Assembly (NCBI RefSeq): GCF_001988955.1
Contig: NZ_CP014263.1
Location: 806,001-870,000, forward strand
Origin: Spirosoma montaniterrae
GTDB taxonomy: Bacteria > Bacteroidota > Bacteroidia > Cytophagales > Spirosomataceae
Length of the DNA: 64,000 nt
Direction: 5' to 3'
In this document: positions 16,850 to 25,951 of the stretch, piece by piece
Numbering within the stretch: position 1 is the stretch's first letter
Layout: each line of letters begins with the position of its first letter
Made by a program: the position numbers and the translations under genes
The notes under the pieces: generated by a model
Database searches by the model: none
The model's input: the letters and a program-made list of their open reading frames with translations, nothing else
Told to the model about the DNA's origin: nothing

Positions 16850-18184
16850 ATGAAATTAGCAGTTGTCGGAACCGGCTATGTAGGTCTTGTTACAGGTACG
16901 TGTTTTGCTGAAACAGGCAATCAGGTAACCTGCGTTGACATTGACGAACGAAAAGTTGAAAAACTCAATAACGGCATCGTACCCATCTACGAACCTGGCC
17001 TTGAAACGCTGTTTCACCGCAATGTAGAAGAAGGTCGGTTGCTGTTTACAACAAACCTTGAAGAAGGTATAAAAGGAGCCGAGGTGATTTTTCTGGCTCT
17101 GCCTACCCCACCGGGCGAAGATGGGTCTGCTGATTTGAAATACATTCTGAAAGTAGCCAGCGATCTTGGCCCTATTCTGAAGCAATACGCCGTAATTGTC
17201 GACAAAAGCACCGTACCCGTTGGCACCGCCGAGAAAGTACATGCCCACATTGCCGATAACGCAACGGTTGATTTCGACGTGGTATCGAATCCAGAATTTC
17301 TGCGTGAAGGCGTTGCCGTTGAGGACTTTATGAAACCCGACCGGGTGGTAATCGGTACGAAGTCGGAACGCGCCAAGTCGGTGATGAACAAGCTGTACGC
17401 GCCGTTGGTACGTCAGGGCAACCCAATCATTTTCATGGACGAGCGTTCGGCAGAGATGACCAAATATGCCGCCAACGCGTTTTTGGCAACGAAAATTACG
17501 TTCATGAACGAAATTGCCAATCTGTGCGAACGGGCTGGCGCGAACGTCGATGATATCCGGCGCGGTATTGGCACCGACAGCCGCATTGGTAAGCGGTTTC
17601 TGTTTGCCGGTATTGGCTACGGCGGTAGCTGCTTCCCTAAAGACGTGCAGGCTCTGGCGAAAACAGCACAGGATTTTTCGTATGATTTCAGGGTGCTGAA
17701 GGCAGTAATGGATGTCAACGACGCCCAGAAAACCAAGCTGATGCCGCAGATTCTGAATCATTTCGGGGGCGATCTGAAAGGTAAAACCATTGCCGTCTGG
17801 GGTCTGGCGTTCAAGCCTTATACCGACGACATTCGCGAAGCACCGGCCCTCGATAATATTCGGGCATTGGTTGAGGCAGGCGCGAAGGTGACGGTTTATG
17901 ACCCCGAAGCAATGGATAACGTGCGTAACATGATTGGCAATACCGTGACCTACGCGCACACGCAATATGCCGCGCTCGACGACGCCGACGCGCTGATGAT
18001 TGTGACCGAATGGCCGCTGTTCCGCACCCCCGACTTCGACAAGATGAACCTGTTGCTGAAAAGCAAGGTGATCTTCGATGGTCGGAATGTTTATGAACTC
18101 GAAACCATGCGCGAACAGGGTTATACCTACTATAGCGTTGGCCGCGAAGCTGTTTTGGCCCCAGTTGAGCAAGCTGTTAAGTAA
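16850..18184 (+). CDS. ugd: UDP-glucose 6-dehydrogenase
   Basis: A 444-residue enzyme oxidising UDP-glucose to UDP-glucuronate with two NAD+. The N-terminal Rossmann motif is VGTGYVGLVTG; STVPVGT and the NPEFLREG substrate motif follow. GIGYGGSCFPKDVQAL carries the catalytic Cys near residue 260, and the C-terminal nucleotide domain has WGLAFKPYTDDIREAP. Length and motifs are standard. The product is the direct substrate of the UDP-xylose synthase encoded 81 bases downstream, with a hairpin-forming repeat between them. Confidence 0.95.
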   Translation: MKLAVVGTGYVGLVTGTCFAETGNQVTCVDIDERKVEKLNNGIVPIYEPGLETLFHRNVEEGRLLFTTNLEEGIKGAEVIFLALPTPPGEDGSADLKYILKVASDLGPILKQYAVIVDKSTVPVGTAEKVHAHIADNATVDFDVVSNPEFLREGVAVEDFMKPDRVVIGTKSERAKSVMNKLYAPLVRQGNPIIFMDERSAEMTKYAANAFLATKITFMNEIANLCERAGANVDDIRRGIGTDSRIGKRFLFAGIGYGGSCFPKDVQALAKTAQDFSYDFRVLKAVMDVNDAQKTKLMPQILNHFGGDLKGKTIAVWGLAFKPYTDDIREAPALDNIRALVEAGAKVTVYDPEAMDNVRNMIGNTVTYAHTQYAALDDADALMIVTEWPLFRTPDFDKMNLLLKSKVIFDGRNVYELETMREQGYTYYSVGREAVLAPVEQAVK

Positions 18185-18191
18185 TGAAAAG

Positions 18192-18248
18192 TGAAAAGTG
18201 AAAAGTGAAAAATGACCGATGCAGCCATTTTTCACTTTTCACTTTTCA
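18192..18248. repeat. 23-bp inverted repeat of AAAAGTG units (copy 1)
   Basis: Arms 18192-18214 and 18226-18248 pair perfectly over 23 bp around an 11-base loop. The left arm is built from AAAAGTG heptamers, with one more unit than the right. The element begins 8 bases after the ugd stop and ends 17 bases before the next ATG. The same word builds the elements at 20164 and 30522, so this is a dispersed family. Between two same-strand genes it may attenuate or stabilise the transcript. Confidence 0.8.
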
Positions 18249-18265
18249 TTATACATTTTTCAATC

Positions 18266-19240
18266 ATGAAGAGAGTTCTCATCACCGGCGGGGCCGGTTT
18301 TTTAGGGTCGCACCTGTGCGACCGGTTCATCAAAGAAGGCTATCACGTCATCGCGATGGACAACCTGATTACGGGCGATATTCGGAACATCGAACACTTG
18401 TTTCATTTGCCCAATTTCGAGTTCTACCACCACGACGTATCGAAGTTTATCCATGTGCCGGGCCAACTGGATTATATCCTGCACTTTGCTTCGCCCGCCA
18501 GCCCGATTGACTATCTGAAGATTCCGATCCAAACGCTCAAAGTAGGGTCGCTTGGTATCCACAATTGCTTAGGGCTGGCCCGCGTAAAAAACGCCCGCGT
18601 TCTGATTGCCAGCACGTCGGAGGTGTATGGTGATCCAACGGTTCATCCGCAAAACGAAGAGTACTGGGGCAACGTGAACCCCGTTGGCCCGCGTGGCGTA
18701 TACGACGAAGCCAAGCGATTCCAGGAAGCCATGACGATGGCCTACCATACCTATCACGGCCTGGAAACGCGCATCGTTCGGATTTTCAACACCTACGGTC
18801 CGCGTATGCGCCTGAACGACGGTCGGGTGCTGCCCGCCTTTATTGGGCAGGCTCTGCGGGGCGAAGACCTGACCGTTTTTGGCGACGGGAGCCAAACCCG
18901 GTCATTTTGCTACGTAGATGATCTGGTTGAAGGGATTTACCGGCTGCTGCTGAGTGATTATGCGTACCCAGTTAATGTTGGCAACCCCGCAGAAATCACG
19001 ATTAAGGAGTTTGGTGAGGAAATCATCAAATTAACTGGTACGTCGCAGAAACTCATTTTCAAAGAGTTACCCAAAGACGACCCAAAACAGCGTCAACCCG
19101 ACATCACGAAGGCAAAAGCCATTCTGGACTGGGAACCGAAGGTGTCGCGGGATCAGGGATTGCGGATTACGTATGAGTATTTCAAAAGTCTGCCCGAAGA
19201 GGAACTCTACAAAGCGGCTTACCACCGGGAGTTTAAGTAA
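18266..19240 (+). CDS. UDP-glucuronate decarboxylase (UDP-xylose synthase)
   Basis: A 324-residue short-chain dehydrogenase of the UXS group, converting UDP-glucuronate to UDP-xylose and CO2. It has GGAGFLG at 8-14 for NAD binding, [22 protein letters not shown], a Thr-Ser-x-x catalytic stretch (STSEVYGDP) and Y146xxxK150 in [12 protein letters not shown]. The start at 18266 is chosen because the longer frame would translate the palindromic repeat. With ugd it forms a two-step route to UDP-xylose for surface polysaccharide or glycoprotein synthesis. Confidence 0.93.
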   Translation: MKRVLITGGAGFLGSHLCDRFIKEGYHVIAMDNLITGDIRNIEHLFHLPNFEFYHHDVSKFIHVPGQLDYILHFASPASPIDYLKIPIQTLKVGSLGIHNCLGLARVKNARVLIASTSEVYGDPTVHPQNEEYWGNVNPVGPRGVYDEAKRFQEAMTMAYHTYHGLETRIVRIFNTYGPRMRLNDGRVLPAFIGQALRGEDLTVFGDGSQTRSFCYVDDLVEGIYRLLLSDYAYPVNVGNPAEITIKEFGEEIIKLTGTSQKLIFKELPKDDPKQRQPDITKAKAILDWEPKVSRDQGLRITYEYFKSLPEEELYKAAYHREFK

Positions 19241-19320
19241 CTGACTTTGTATTTCGTAAATCTCTGCATACTTTTACAGTTGTATCTGCCTTGCGCAGAA
19301 CACCTTTAGCTGTCTATATG

Positions 19321-19354
19321 AAAACCTGCGAACTTCTTGTGCGCAGGTTTTTTG
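19321..19354 (+). terminator. Rho-independent terminator
   Basis: A nine-base stem AAACCTGCG (19322-19330) with CGCAGGTTT (19342-19350) is followed by a run of T to 19353. It lies 80 bases after the UDP-xylose synthase stop and ahead of the convergent nspC stop. Confidence 0.75.
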
Positions 19355-19388
19355 TTAATGTATAGCCGACCGGGACGGCGGTTGTGCG

Positions 19389-20591
19389 TTAACTCAGGCG
19401 GTCTTTGAAACTCTCGTAGCCATATTCCCGAATCAGGTCGAATTGTCCGTTTGTGCGCAAAATGCCAATGCTGGGCAGGTTTACGCCGTTGAAGGTGGTG
19501 GTTTTCACCATCGTGTAATGAATCATATCGTCGAACACAACGCGGTCGCCGATCTGTAACGGCTCATCGAACGAATAATCGCCCATAAAATCGCCTGCAA
19601 GACAGGTCATGCCGCCGAGCCGGTAAGTGGGTTTGCCCGCTACAGGGTCGTGGTAAGCTCCCAGAATACGCGGCTTGTAGGGCATTTCGAGCGTATCGGG
19701 CATGTGAGCCGCAAACGACGTGTCGAGAATAGCGACATCAATGCCCTGACTATTAAATACGTCGAGTACTGTGGAAACCAGCACCCCCGTTTGCCAGGCA
19801 ATGGCTGAGCCGGGTTCTAAAATGACTTCCACATCATATTTCTCGCGGAAAGCTTTCAGTACGCCAATCAGGTGCTCCGTATCGTAGCCTTCGCGCGTCA
19901 TGAGGTGCCCTCCGCCCATGTTCACCCACTTGGCCTGATGCAATAAATCGCCGAAACGGCTTTCTAACGCGTGGAGCGTTCGTTCGAGCGTGAATGAGTC
20001 ATTTTCGCAAAGGGTATGAAAATGTATGCCTTCCAAACCTTCGGGCAGTTGGTCGGGCAGTTGGTCGCGGGTGGCACCGAGCCTTGACCCCGGTACACAG
20101 GGGTTGTACATGTCTGTGGCTACTTCGGAATACTGCGGATTGACGCGAATACCGAAGGAAGGGAGTGAAAAGTTAATAGTGAAAAGTGAAGAGTTTCCTT
20201 CAGAGGTATCTGCTTCACTTTTCACTATTAACTTTTCACTAAATCTTTCCCACTGACTCCATGAGTTGAACGTAACGTGGCTGCTGCGTTCCAGTATGTC
20301 AACAAACTCATCATCGCGGTAGGCAGGAACGTATGTATGGGCTTTCACCCCCATGTACTCGTTAACGAGCTTGACTTCGTTGAGCGACGAAGCCGTGGCC
20401 CCGCTCAGATACTGGCGCACAAACGGGAATGTGCTGTACATGGAAAAACCCTTGAGTGCTAAAATAATAGTGACGCCAGCCGCTTTCTGTACGGAGTCGA
20501 TCAGTTCCAGATTGCGCTGAAGTTTAGCCTCATCCAATACAAAACAGGGAGATGGAACGTCGTTCGTATAGACCTGTGTGGTTGTGTTCAT
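19389..20591 (-). CDS. nspC: Carboxynorspermidine/carboxyspermidine decarboxylase with in-frame palindrome insert
   Basis: A 400-residue PLP enzyme of the fold-III decarboxylase family that removes CO2 from carboxy(nor)spermidine. PLP Lys47 is in LALKGF; FGIRVNPQYSEV, WVNMGGGHLMTREGYD, LEPGSAIAWQTG and ILDTSFAAHMPD are family landmarks. Residues ~118-143 are encoded by an AAAAGTG-type palindrome (20164-20240), adding a stretch with LIVKSE and LFTINFSL between SQWERF and FGIRVNP. That is roughly 15-20 residues longer than I expect there, on what is likely a surface loop. The frame is intact, so the protein may still work. Its partner dehydrogenase is at 27319. Confidence 0.92.
   Translation of the reverse strand: MNTTTQVYTNDVPSPCFVLDEAKLQRNLELIDSVQKAAGVTIILALKGFSMYSTFPFVRQYLSGATASSLNEVKLVNEYMGVKAHTYVPAYRDDEFVDILERSSHVTFNSWSQWERFSEKLIVKSEADTSEGNSSLFTINFSLPSFGIRVNPQYSEVATDMYNPCVPGSRLGATRDQLPDQLPEGLEGIHFHTLCENDSFTLERTLHALESRFGDLLHQAKWVNMGGGHLMTREGYDTEHLIGVLKAFREKYDVEVILEPGSAIAWQTGVLVSTVLDVFNSQGIDVAILDTSFAAHMPDTLEMPYKPRILGAYHDPVAGKPTYRLGGMTCLAGDFMGDYSFDEPLQIGDRVVFDDMIHYTMVKTTTFNGVNLPSIGILRTNGQFDLIREYGYESFKDRLS
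20164..20240. repeat. In-coding palindrome of the AAAAGTG family (copy 2)
   Basis: Arms 20164-20191 and 20213-20240 pair perfectly over 28 bp with a 21-base loop. It shares GTGAAAAGT words with the elements at 18192 and 30522. It is 77 bp and sits inside nspC without breaking the frame, in a position where the protein family normally has a short linker. This resembles the in-frame palindromic elements described in Rickettsia, but in an unrelated lineage. Confidence 0.85.
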
Positions 20592-20679
20592 ACGGCAAAG
20601 GTACGGTGATTTATACCCGGCCTGAACGCAGTTTTTAAAAATGTGTGGTGCATTAACAGACGCACATTAAAATTTAAAA

Positions 20680-20717
20680 TAATAGTAATACTATCGAAAC
20701 ATTTACTGTTACTATTA
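20680..20717. promoter_or_regulatory. Inverted repeat upstream of susC (possible operator)
   Basis: TAATAGTAA at 20680-20688 and TTACTATTA at 20709-20717 are perfect complements 20 bases apart, within the AT-rich region about 80 bases before the SusC start. This could bind a dimeric regulator or form a weak hairpin in a leader. No TAnnTTTG was found before this gene, which would fit control by an alternative sigma factor. Confidence 0.4.
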
Positions 20718-20794
20718 CGTTACTTAGCACAGGCATAAAAAACTGTTTCTCTAAATCATTTTTTCACAATTACTTAACTTAAACTTTCATCGTT

Positions 20795-23700
20795 ATGCGG
20801 ATAACGTGTATCAGACTTCTATTCGGGGTTTGGCTGCTGGCATTGTCAGGTTTGGCATATGCTCAGGAACGTACCATTACGGGCCGAATCACCAGTGCCG
20901 AAGACGGCACCCCCATTCCAGGAGCCAGCGTAGCCATCAAAGGCACTAATCGCGGTACTACTACCGACGCCAACGGAACTTACCGGCTCGGTGTTGGCAC
21001 CGCCGACCGGCTGGTTGTCAGTTTCGTAGGTATGCTGAACCAGGAGGTTGAAATTGGCAACCGTTCAGTAATTGATGTGTCGCTCAAAGCCGACTCGCGG
21101 CAGTTGAACGAGGTTGTTGTTACGGCACTTGGGGTGCAGAAAGAAGCTAAAGGGCTGGGTTTCTCGCAAACCACCATCAAAAATGAAGAACTGACCGTTG
21201 GTCGAACCACTAACATTGCCAACGCATTGAGCGGCAAAATTGCCGGGGTGCGCATTTCCGGTTCTAATGGAGCTACCGGCTCGTCGTCGAACATTCAGAT
21301 TCGCGGCCTGACCACCTTCACGCAGAGCAATCAGCCGCTGTTTGTTGTCGATGGTATTCCGGTCGATAATGGTGGTGGCGTAGGCGGTTCGGGTTTGCTG
21401 AATACGTCGAACTCGCAAACGGGCGTGTCGAACTCAAACCGGGGTATCGACCTTAACCAGGACGACATCGAGACCATGACCGTGCTGAAAGGGCCAGCCG
21501 CTGCCGCCCTCTACGGGTCGCGGGCCGCAGCCGGGGTTATCATGATTACGACTAAAAAAGGCAAAGCCGTTGGCAACAAAAAAAATGTGGTGAACTACAC
21601 AGGTTCGTATAACGTGGTAGAAGTGAACCGCTTCCCCGATTATCAGAACCAGTACGGTCGCGGTACGTCGCTCAATGCTGCCGGTCAGCCCGTTGCGCCT
21701 ATATACCAGCCCAACGCCGACCAGTTAAGCTGGGGACCTATTATTCAGGGGCAGCGCGTACCGAGTGCATACTCGGCAGCAGACCGGGCTTTGTTCAACC
21801 TGCCCGATTCGGTGGCACTTACGGCCTATCCGAACAACGTGCGCGATATGTTCCGGCAGGGCTTCAACCAGCAACACAACGTTAGCTTTTCGGGAGCTAC
21901 CGATAAGTCGAACTACTACTTCTCATATGGTCTGCTCAGCGACAAAGGCTATATGGAAAGCAACAAACTGGATCGCCACACGTTTACGGCCAATGCCAGT
22001 TCGCAACTGACCGACCGGCTGAATGTAGGCACGAATATTCAGTATGTTTATAACACCTCGCAGCGGAGCCAGATTGGTAATCAGCTATCGAATCCGTTGT
22101 TCCGGGGTTGGTTTTTGCCGCGCGATTACAACCTGCTGGGCGAACCCAACACCCGCCCCGATGGTTCGCAGGTGTTTTTCAATGCCAACACCGACAACCC
22201 GTTCTGGACACTTCGCAACAACCTCTACAACGACAACCGCAGCCGTCTGATCGGTAACGTGAATCTGAGCTATAAGCTCAACAACTGGCTGACGTATTCG
22301 GGTCGTGCCGGTACGGATATGTTCACCGAAAACCGCTTCACGGTTGATGCCATTGGCGCACGCGGGCAGGCTAACCACGCCGTTGCCGGTGTTGGAGCCA
22401 TTGGCAACCGCAATATCACCCGCCGGGAAACCAGCTTTTACAACAACCTGACGGGTACGTTCAACCTGAACGACGACCTGAAGATTACGGCACTCGTAGG
22501 CTCTGAAATCAACCAGATCAATCAGGTCGACCAGGCAGTTGTAGGCAACACGCTGGCAACGCGTGACTTCAACAACATCAACAATGCCACGAACTTCATT
22601 CCGTATTACGAGCAATTGCGTCGGCGGCTGATTGGCGTGTTTGCCAACGTCGATATCAGCTACAAAGGCTGGGCAAACCTGACCGTAACAGGCCGGAACG
22701 ACTGGTCTTCGACTTTTGCGCGGGGCAATCGTTCGTATTTCTACCCATCGGTGTCGGGTAGCGTGATTTTAACCGACGCGCTGCCGCAGGTGTTTGGCGA
22801 TCAGCGGATTCTGTCGTTTGCGAAAGTGAAGGGAGCCTGGGCGCGTGTGGGGCGTGAAGCATTTCTGTTTGCCACGGCTACTTACTTCGACAATGCCAAC
22901 CCATCCGATGGCTTCGGACCACAGATTCAGTTTCCGTTCTTAGGGCAACAGGGCCGCACATTGCAGGATGGAGCCGGCAACCCGCAGCTTGGTCCTGAGT
23001 TTACGCGTTCGGCAGAAGCCGGTATTGAACTCAAGTTCTGGGACAACCGCGTTGGGTTAGACGTTACCCGGTTCAGTCAGCGTTCGACCGACATCATTAT
23101 ATCTGTACCCATTGCTGGCGCATCGGGCTTTACGAACGTAGCCCGTAACGCTGGCGTGCTTGAATCGACGGGCTGGGAATGGAACCTGAGTTTCACCCCC
23201 GTTCGGAACCCGAACTTCAAGTGGGACATCAACTTCAACGGTTCACGGATTCGTAATAACGTAATTTCGCTGGCACCGGGCGTACAGAATATCTCGCTCG
23301 GACCCTTCACTACGGCCCAGGGTCGTATTCAGGAAGGCTTGCCCTACGGAGCTATGTTTGCCAACACGTTGCTGCGCACGGCAGAGGGCCGGTTAGTGGT
23401 TAACCCCACCAACGGATTCCCCATCTTGGATCCGCGCGGCCTGCAATACGTAGGCGACCCGAACCCACGCTGGACGGGTGGTGTTGTGAACAATTTCAGC
23501 TACAAAGGCATCAACCTGAATTTCCTGATCGACATTCGGAGTGGCGGGCAGGTGCTGTCGCGCGTGATTGGCGACCTTCGCCGGACGGGCGTTGCCGCCG
23601 AAACCGCCGAACTGCCACGCTTTGGTGCCGACGGGCAGCCACTGCGTAACTACGTTGTGGATGGCGTCTTTGGTAACGGAACCGTCAGCAACGGGCAACC

Positions 23701-24076
23701 TGTATTGACTTCACGTGAGGGCACCGCTCTGGCTACCGGAGCCTCGCCCGTGGCGAATGATGTGGCTATAACAGGGCAGCAGTATTGGGGTCAGCTTTAT
23801 ACGTTCAACGCGCCGGGGATGTTCATCTTCGATGGTTCGTGGACGCGCCTGCGCGAAGCCAGCCTCACGTATAACATTCCGAAGAAATGGCTGCAACGTA
23901 CTCCATTTGGCAATGTGGAAGTGGGCGTCAATGGCCGCAACCTGCTGCTCTGGACGAAGGTGCCGCACATCGATCCTGAATTTAACGTGAACAGCAATCA
24001 GAACCTGCAGGGTATCGAATTCAATACGTTACCACAAGCCCGTACCTACGGTGGCCTGGTGCGCCTGTCGTTCTAA
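20795..24076 (+). CDS. SusC/RagA-family TonB-dependent outer-membrane transporter
   Basis: A 1093-residue receptor: signal peptide ending LAYAQ, a CarboxypepD_reg-like domain (RTITGRITSAEDGTPIPGAS, ~25-105), the SusC box LNEVVVTALG, a plug with LFVVDGIPVDN and VLKGPAAAALYGSRAAAGV, and a long beta-barrel ending in an aromatic residue (RLSF). With the SusD-like lipoprotein 24 bases downstream it imports a large substrate (glycan or peptide) across the outer membrane using TonB energy. No glycosidase, kinase or anti-sigma gene adjoins it, so the substrate is unknown. Confidence 0.95.
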   Translation: MRITCIRLLFGVWLLALSGLAYAQERTITGRITSAEDGTPIPGASVAIKGTNRGTTTDANGTYRLGVGTADRLVVSFVGMLNQEVEIGNRSVIDVSLKADSRQLNEVVVTALGVQKEAKGLGFSQTTIKNEELTVGRTTNIANALSGKIAGVRISGSNGATGSSSNIQIRGLTTFTQSNQPLFVVDGIPVDNGGGVGGSGLLNTSNSQTGVSNSNRGIDLNQDDIETMTVLKGPAAAALYGSRAAAGVIMITTKKGKAVGNKKNVVNYTGSYNVVEVNRFPDYQNQYGRGTSLNAAGQPVAPIYQPNADQLSWGPIIQGQRVPSAYSAADRALFNLPDSVALTAYPNNVRDMFRQGFNQQHNVSFSGATDKSNYYFSYGLLSDKGYMESNKLDRHTFTANASSQLTDRLNVGTNIQYVYNTSQRSQIGNQLSNPLFRGWFLPRDYNLLGEPNTRPDGSQVFFNANTDNPFWTLRNNLYNDNRSRLIGNVNLSYKLNNWLTYSGRAGTDMFTENRFTVDAIGARGQANHAVAGVGAIGNRNITRRETSFYNNLTGTFNLNDDLKITALVGSEINQINQVDQAVVGNTLATRDFNNINNATNFIPYYEQLRRRLIGVFANVDISYKGWANLTVTGRNDWSSTFARGNRSYFYPSVSGSVILTDALPQVFGDQRILSFAKVKGAWARVGREAFLFATATYFDNANPSDGFGPQIQFPFLGQQGRTLQDGAGNPQLGPEFTRSAEAGIELKFWDNRVGLDVTRFSQRSTDIIISVPIAGASGFTNVARNAGVLESTGWEWNLSFTPVRNPNFKWDINFNGSRIRNNVISLAPGVQNISLGPFTTAQGRIQEGLPYGAMFANTLLRTAEGRLVVNPTNGFPILDPRGLQYVGDPNPRWTGGVVNNFSYKGINLNFLIDIRSGGQVLSRVIGDLRRTGVAAETAELPRFGADGQPLRNYVVDGVFGNGTVSNGQPVLTSREGTALATGASPVANDVAITGQQYWGQLYTFNAPGMFIFDGSWTRLREASLTYNIPKKWLQRTPFGNVEVGVNGRNLLLWTKVPHIDPEFNVNSNQNLQGIEFNTLPQARTYGGLVRLSF

Positions 24077-24100
24077 AAGCAGCCAAAACCGAAATCAACC

Positions 24101-25669
24101 ATGAATCTATATAAACTTACACTTCGTTCGCTCACGGTAGCCGCCTTGATGCTGACCGGCACGAGCTGCAACGATTATTTTGAGGTAAATACCAGCCCCA
24201 ACTTAGCCGCATCGGCACCAGCCAACCTGCTGCTGACCAGCGCACAAGCCCGACTTGGTTTCAACGTAGGGGGTGAAGTGGGTCGCTTTACGCTGCTGTT
24301 TGCCCAGCAGGTTGCGGCTCAGAACGGACGGCAAACCGAAGCCTGGGATGCCTACAACCTGCAATCGACCGAGGTGAACAACCTGTTTCGGGATGCGCTG
24401 TATGCGGGTGTTCTGGCCGATTTGGAGGAGATTGTGCGGAAAGACCCGCAGGCTACGCACCCGGCATTTTTTGGTATTGCCAAAGCAATGAAAGCGTATA
24501 CCTACAGCGTGGCAACCGATTTGTGGGGCGACGTGCCGTTCTCGGAGGCTTTGCAGGGTACTGCTAACGTTCAGCCCAAACCCGATAATTCGCGCGATGT
24601 GTATGCAGGCGTTATCCGGCTGCTCGATGAAGCCATTGCCGACCTCGGCAGAACATCGTCGCTGACGGCTCCGACCGTAGCCGATTACGTTTACGGTGGC
24701 AACGCGCAACGCTGGATTCGGATGGCGAACACGCTCAAACTGAGGCTGTATCTGCACATGCTGAACGCCAATGCCGTAACGCCCGACGTGGTGAATACCT
24801 TTGTGCGTGGCTTGGATGCCAACACCACTACCGGCTTTATGACTGGTGTCGCGGATGATTTCCAGCAGCGGTTTGAAACAACGGCCAACCGCCAGAACCC
24901 GACGCACCAGTTTATTCTGACACGCACCGACGACATTGCCACCAGCGCGACGCTCGTGAACCTGATGAACAGCAAAGCCGACCCGCGCCGGGCTGCGTAT
25001 TTTACGCCCGCGCCGTTTACCCCGGCTCTGCTTGCTACACCACCGGTTAGCACTACAGGCGGTTATATAGGTTTAGCAAATGGTACCGGTGGCAACCAGG
25101 TACGTAATACTCTTTCGCGGTTGCATACTTTTGTGCGGGGTGCCCTGACAACGCCAGCGGCTTCGCTGCCCGCTGGCCCAACGCTGGGCGTAGCGCAGTT
25201 GGCCTACGACGGCACGGCCCCCGTGCAGATGCTGACGTTTGCCGAATACAATTTCATCCGGGCCGAACTGGCGTTGCGTTATGGTGGTCCCGGCAGTGCC
25301 CAGGACTTTTTCCAGCGTGGTATCACAGCTTCGTTTACGGATGCCGGGCTGGGTACGCAGGCGGCAGCCTACATTTCCCGGTTAGGTACGCTGACCGGTT
25401 CGCCTGAGCAGCAACTCCAGCAGCTAATCGAAGAAAAATACATTGCCAACTTCATGGTGCCCCTCGAACCCTGGAACGACTGGCGTCGGACGGGCTTCCC
25501 GGCTCTGTCGCGCATTCCGGTGGGGTCTAACCCTGGCAATCAGGGCCGCGTACCGCGTGCGTTGCCTTACCCGCAACAGGAGGTCGATGCCAATCCGAAC
25601 CTTCAGCAGCGCACCAACCTGAGTGAGCGGCCCGTATTCTGGGACACGCGTACCACCGGCCCGCAATAA
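24101..25669 (+). CDS. SusD/RagB-like surface lipoprotein (SusD-like_2 type)
   Basis: A 522-residue lipoprotein with lipobox GTSC (Cys25), followed by NDYFEVNTSPN, a start typical of the SusD-like_2 subgroup. TPR-like helices carry LWGDVPFSEALQG and IRMANTLKLRLYLHM; the C-terminal part has EEKYIANFMVPLEPWNDWRRTGFP. It acts as the lid and ligand-binding partner of the SusC transporter just upstream; the two genes form an operon that ends at a strong terminator. Confidence 0.93.
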   Translation: MNLYKLTLRSLTVAALMLTGTSCNDYFEVNTSPNLAASAPANLLLTSAQARLGFNVGGEVGRFTLLFAQQVAAQNGRQTEAWDAYNLQSTEVNNLFRDALYAGVLADLEEIVRKDPQATHPAFFGIAKAMKAYTYSVATDLWGDVPFSEALQGTANVQPKPDNSRDVYAGVIRLLDEAIADLGRTSSLTAPTVADYVYGGNAQRWIRMANTLKLRLYLHMLNANAVTPDVVNTFVRGLDANTTTGFMTGVADDFQQRFETTANRQNPTHQFILTRTDDIATSATLVNLMNSKADPRRAAYFTPAPFTPALLATPPVSTTGGYIGLANGTGGNQVRNTLSRLHTFVRGALTTPAASLPAGPTLGVAQLAYDGTAPVQMLTFAEYNFIRAELALRYGGPGSAQDFFQRGITASFTDAGLGTQAAAYISRLGTLTGSPEQQLQQLIEEKYIANFMVPLEPWNDWRRTGFPALSRIPVGSNPGNQGRVPRALPYPQQEVDANPNLQQRTNLSERPVFWDTRTTGPQ

Positions 25670-25698
25670 GGCAGTTTTAAGTTAGGTATAAACGGTTA

Positions 25699-25729
25699 AA
25701 AGCCGCCTTCGGTTGAGGGCGGCTTTTTT
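25699..25729 (+). terminator. Rho-independent terminator of the first SusCD operon
   Basis: Stem AAAGCCGCC with GGCGGCTT followed by a run of six T, 30 bases after the SusD stop. A classical intrinsic terminator on the plus strand. Confidence 0.85.
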
Positions 25730-25812
25730 GATGGTAAGGGCTATAACATGCCATTGAATTACGCGTGGTGGCTGGTTGGCGCAAAGGGTGGCTGACGCGA
25801 AGGAGACACAAA

Positions 25813-25912
25813 GGCTGGCTGGCGCATGTGGAGACGCAAAGGGTTGCGTCTCTACGTGGGATGGTCACCTGTAGAGACGCAACCCTTTGCGTCTCCTTCG
25901 CGCCAGCCAGCC
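25813..25912. repeat. Nested palindrome with GAGACGCAA words
   Basis: Inner arms 25830-25855 and 25871-25896 are perfect 26-bp complements. Each is itself nearly palindromic (GAGACGCAA ... TTGCGTCTC). An outer 13-bp pair (25813-25825 with 25900-25912, GGCTGGCTGGCGC type) extends the stem. The region just left (25770-25812) holds degenerate copies of the same words. GAGACGCAA-type palindromes are recurrent intergenic repeats in several phyla. It lies between convergent genes; small open frames read through it are not genes. Confidence 0.8.
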
Positions 25913-25951
25913 ACACGATAGCAATGTCAATAGGGTCGTCTATTCAGGACA

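Noticed and set aside
16856..18235. 459-codon open frame on the minus strand opposite ugd
   Set aside because: It is a mirror of the strongly conserved ugd gene in the opposite frame, has no domain character and begins within the palindromic repeat.
25677..25916. 79-codon minus-strand frame with repeated SLQV/CVSTCAS-like residues
   Set aside because: It simply translates the nested palindrome; its stop and start fall in repeat DNA.
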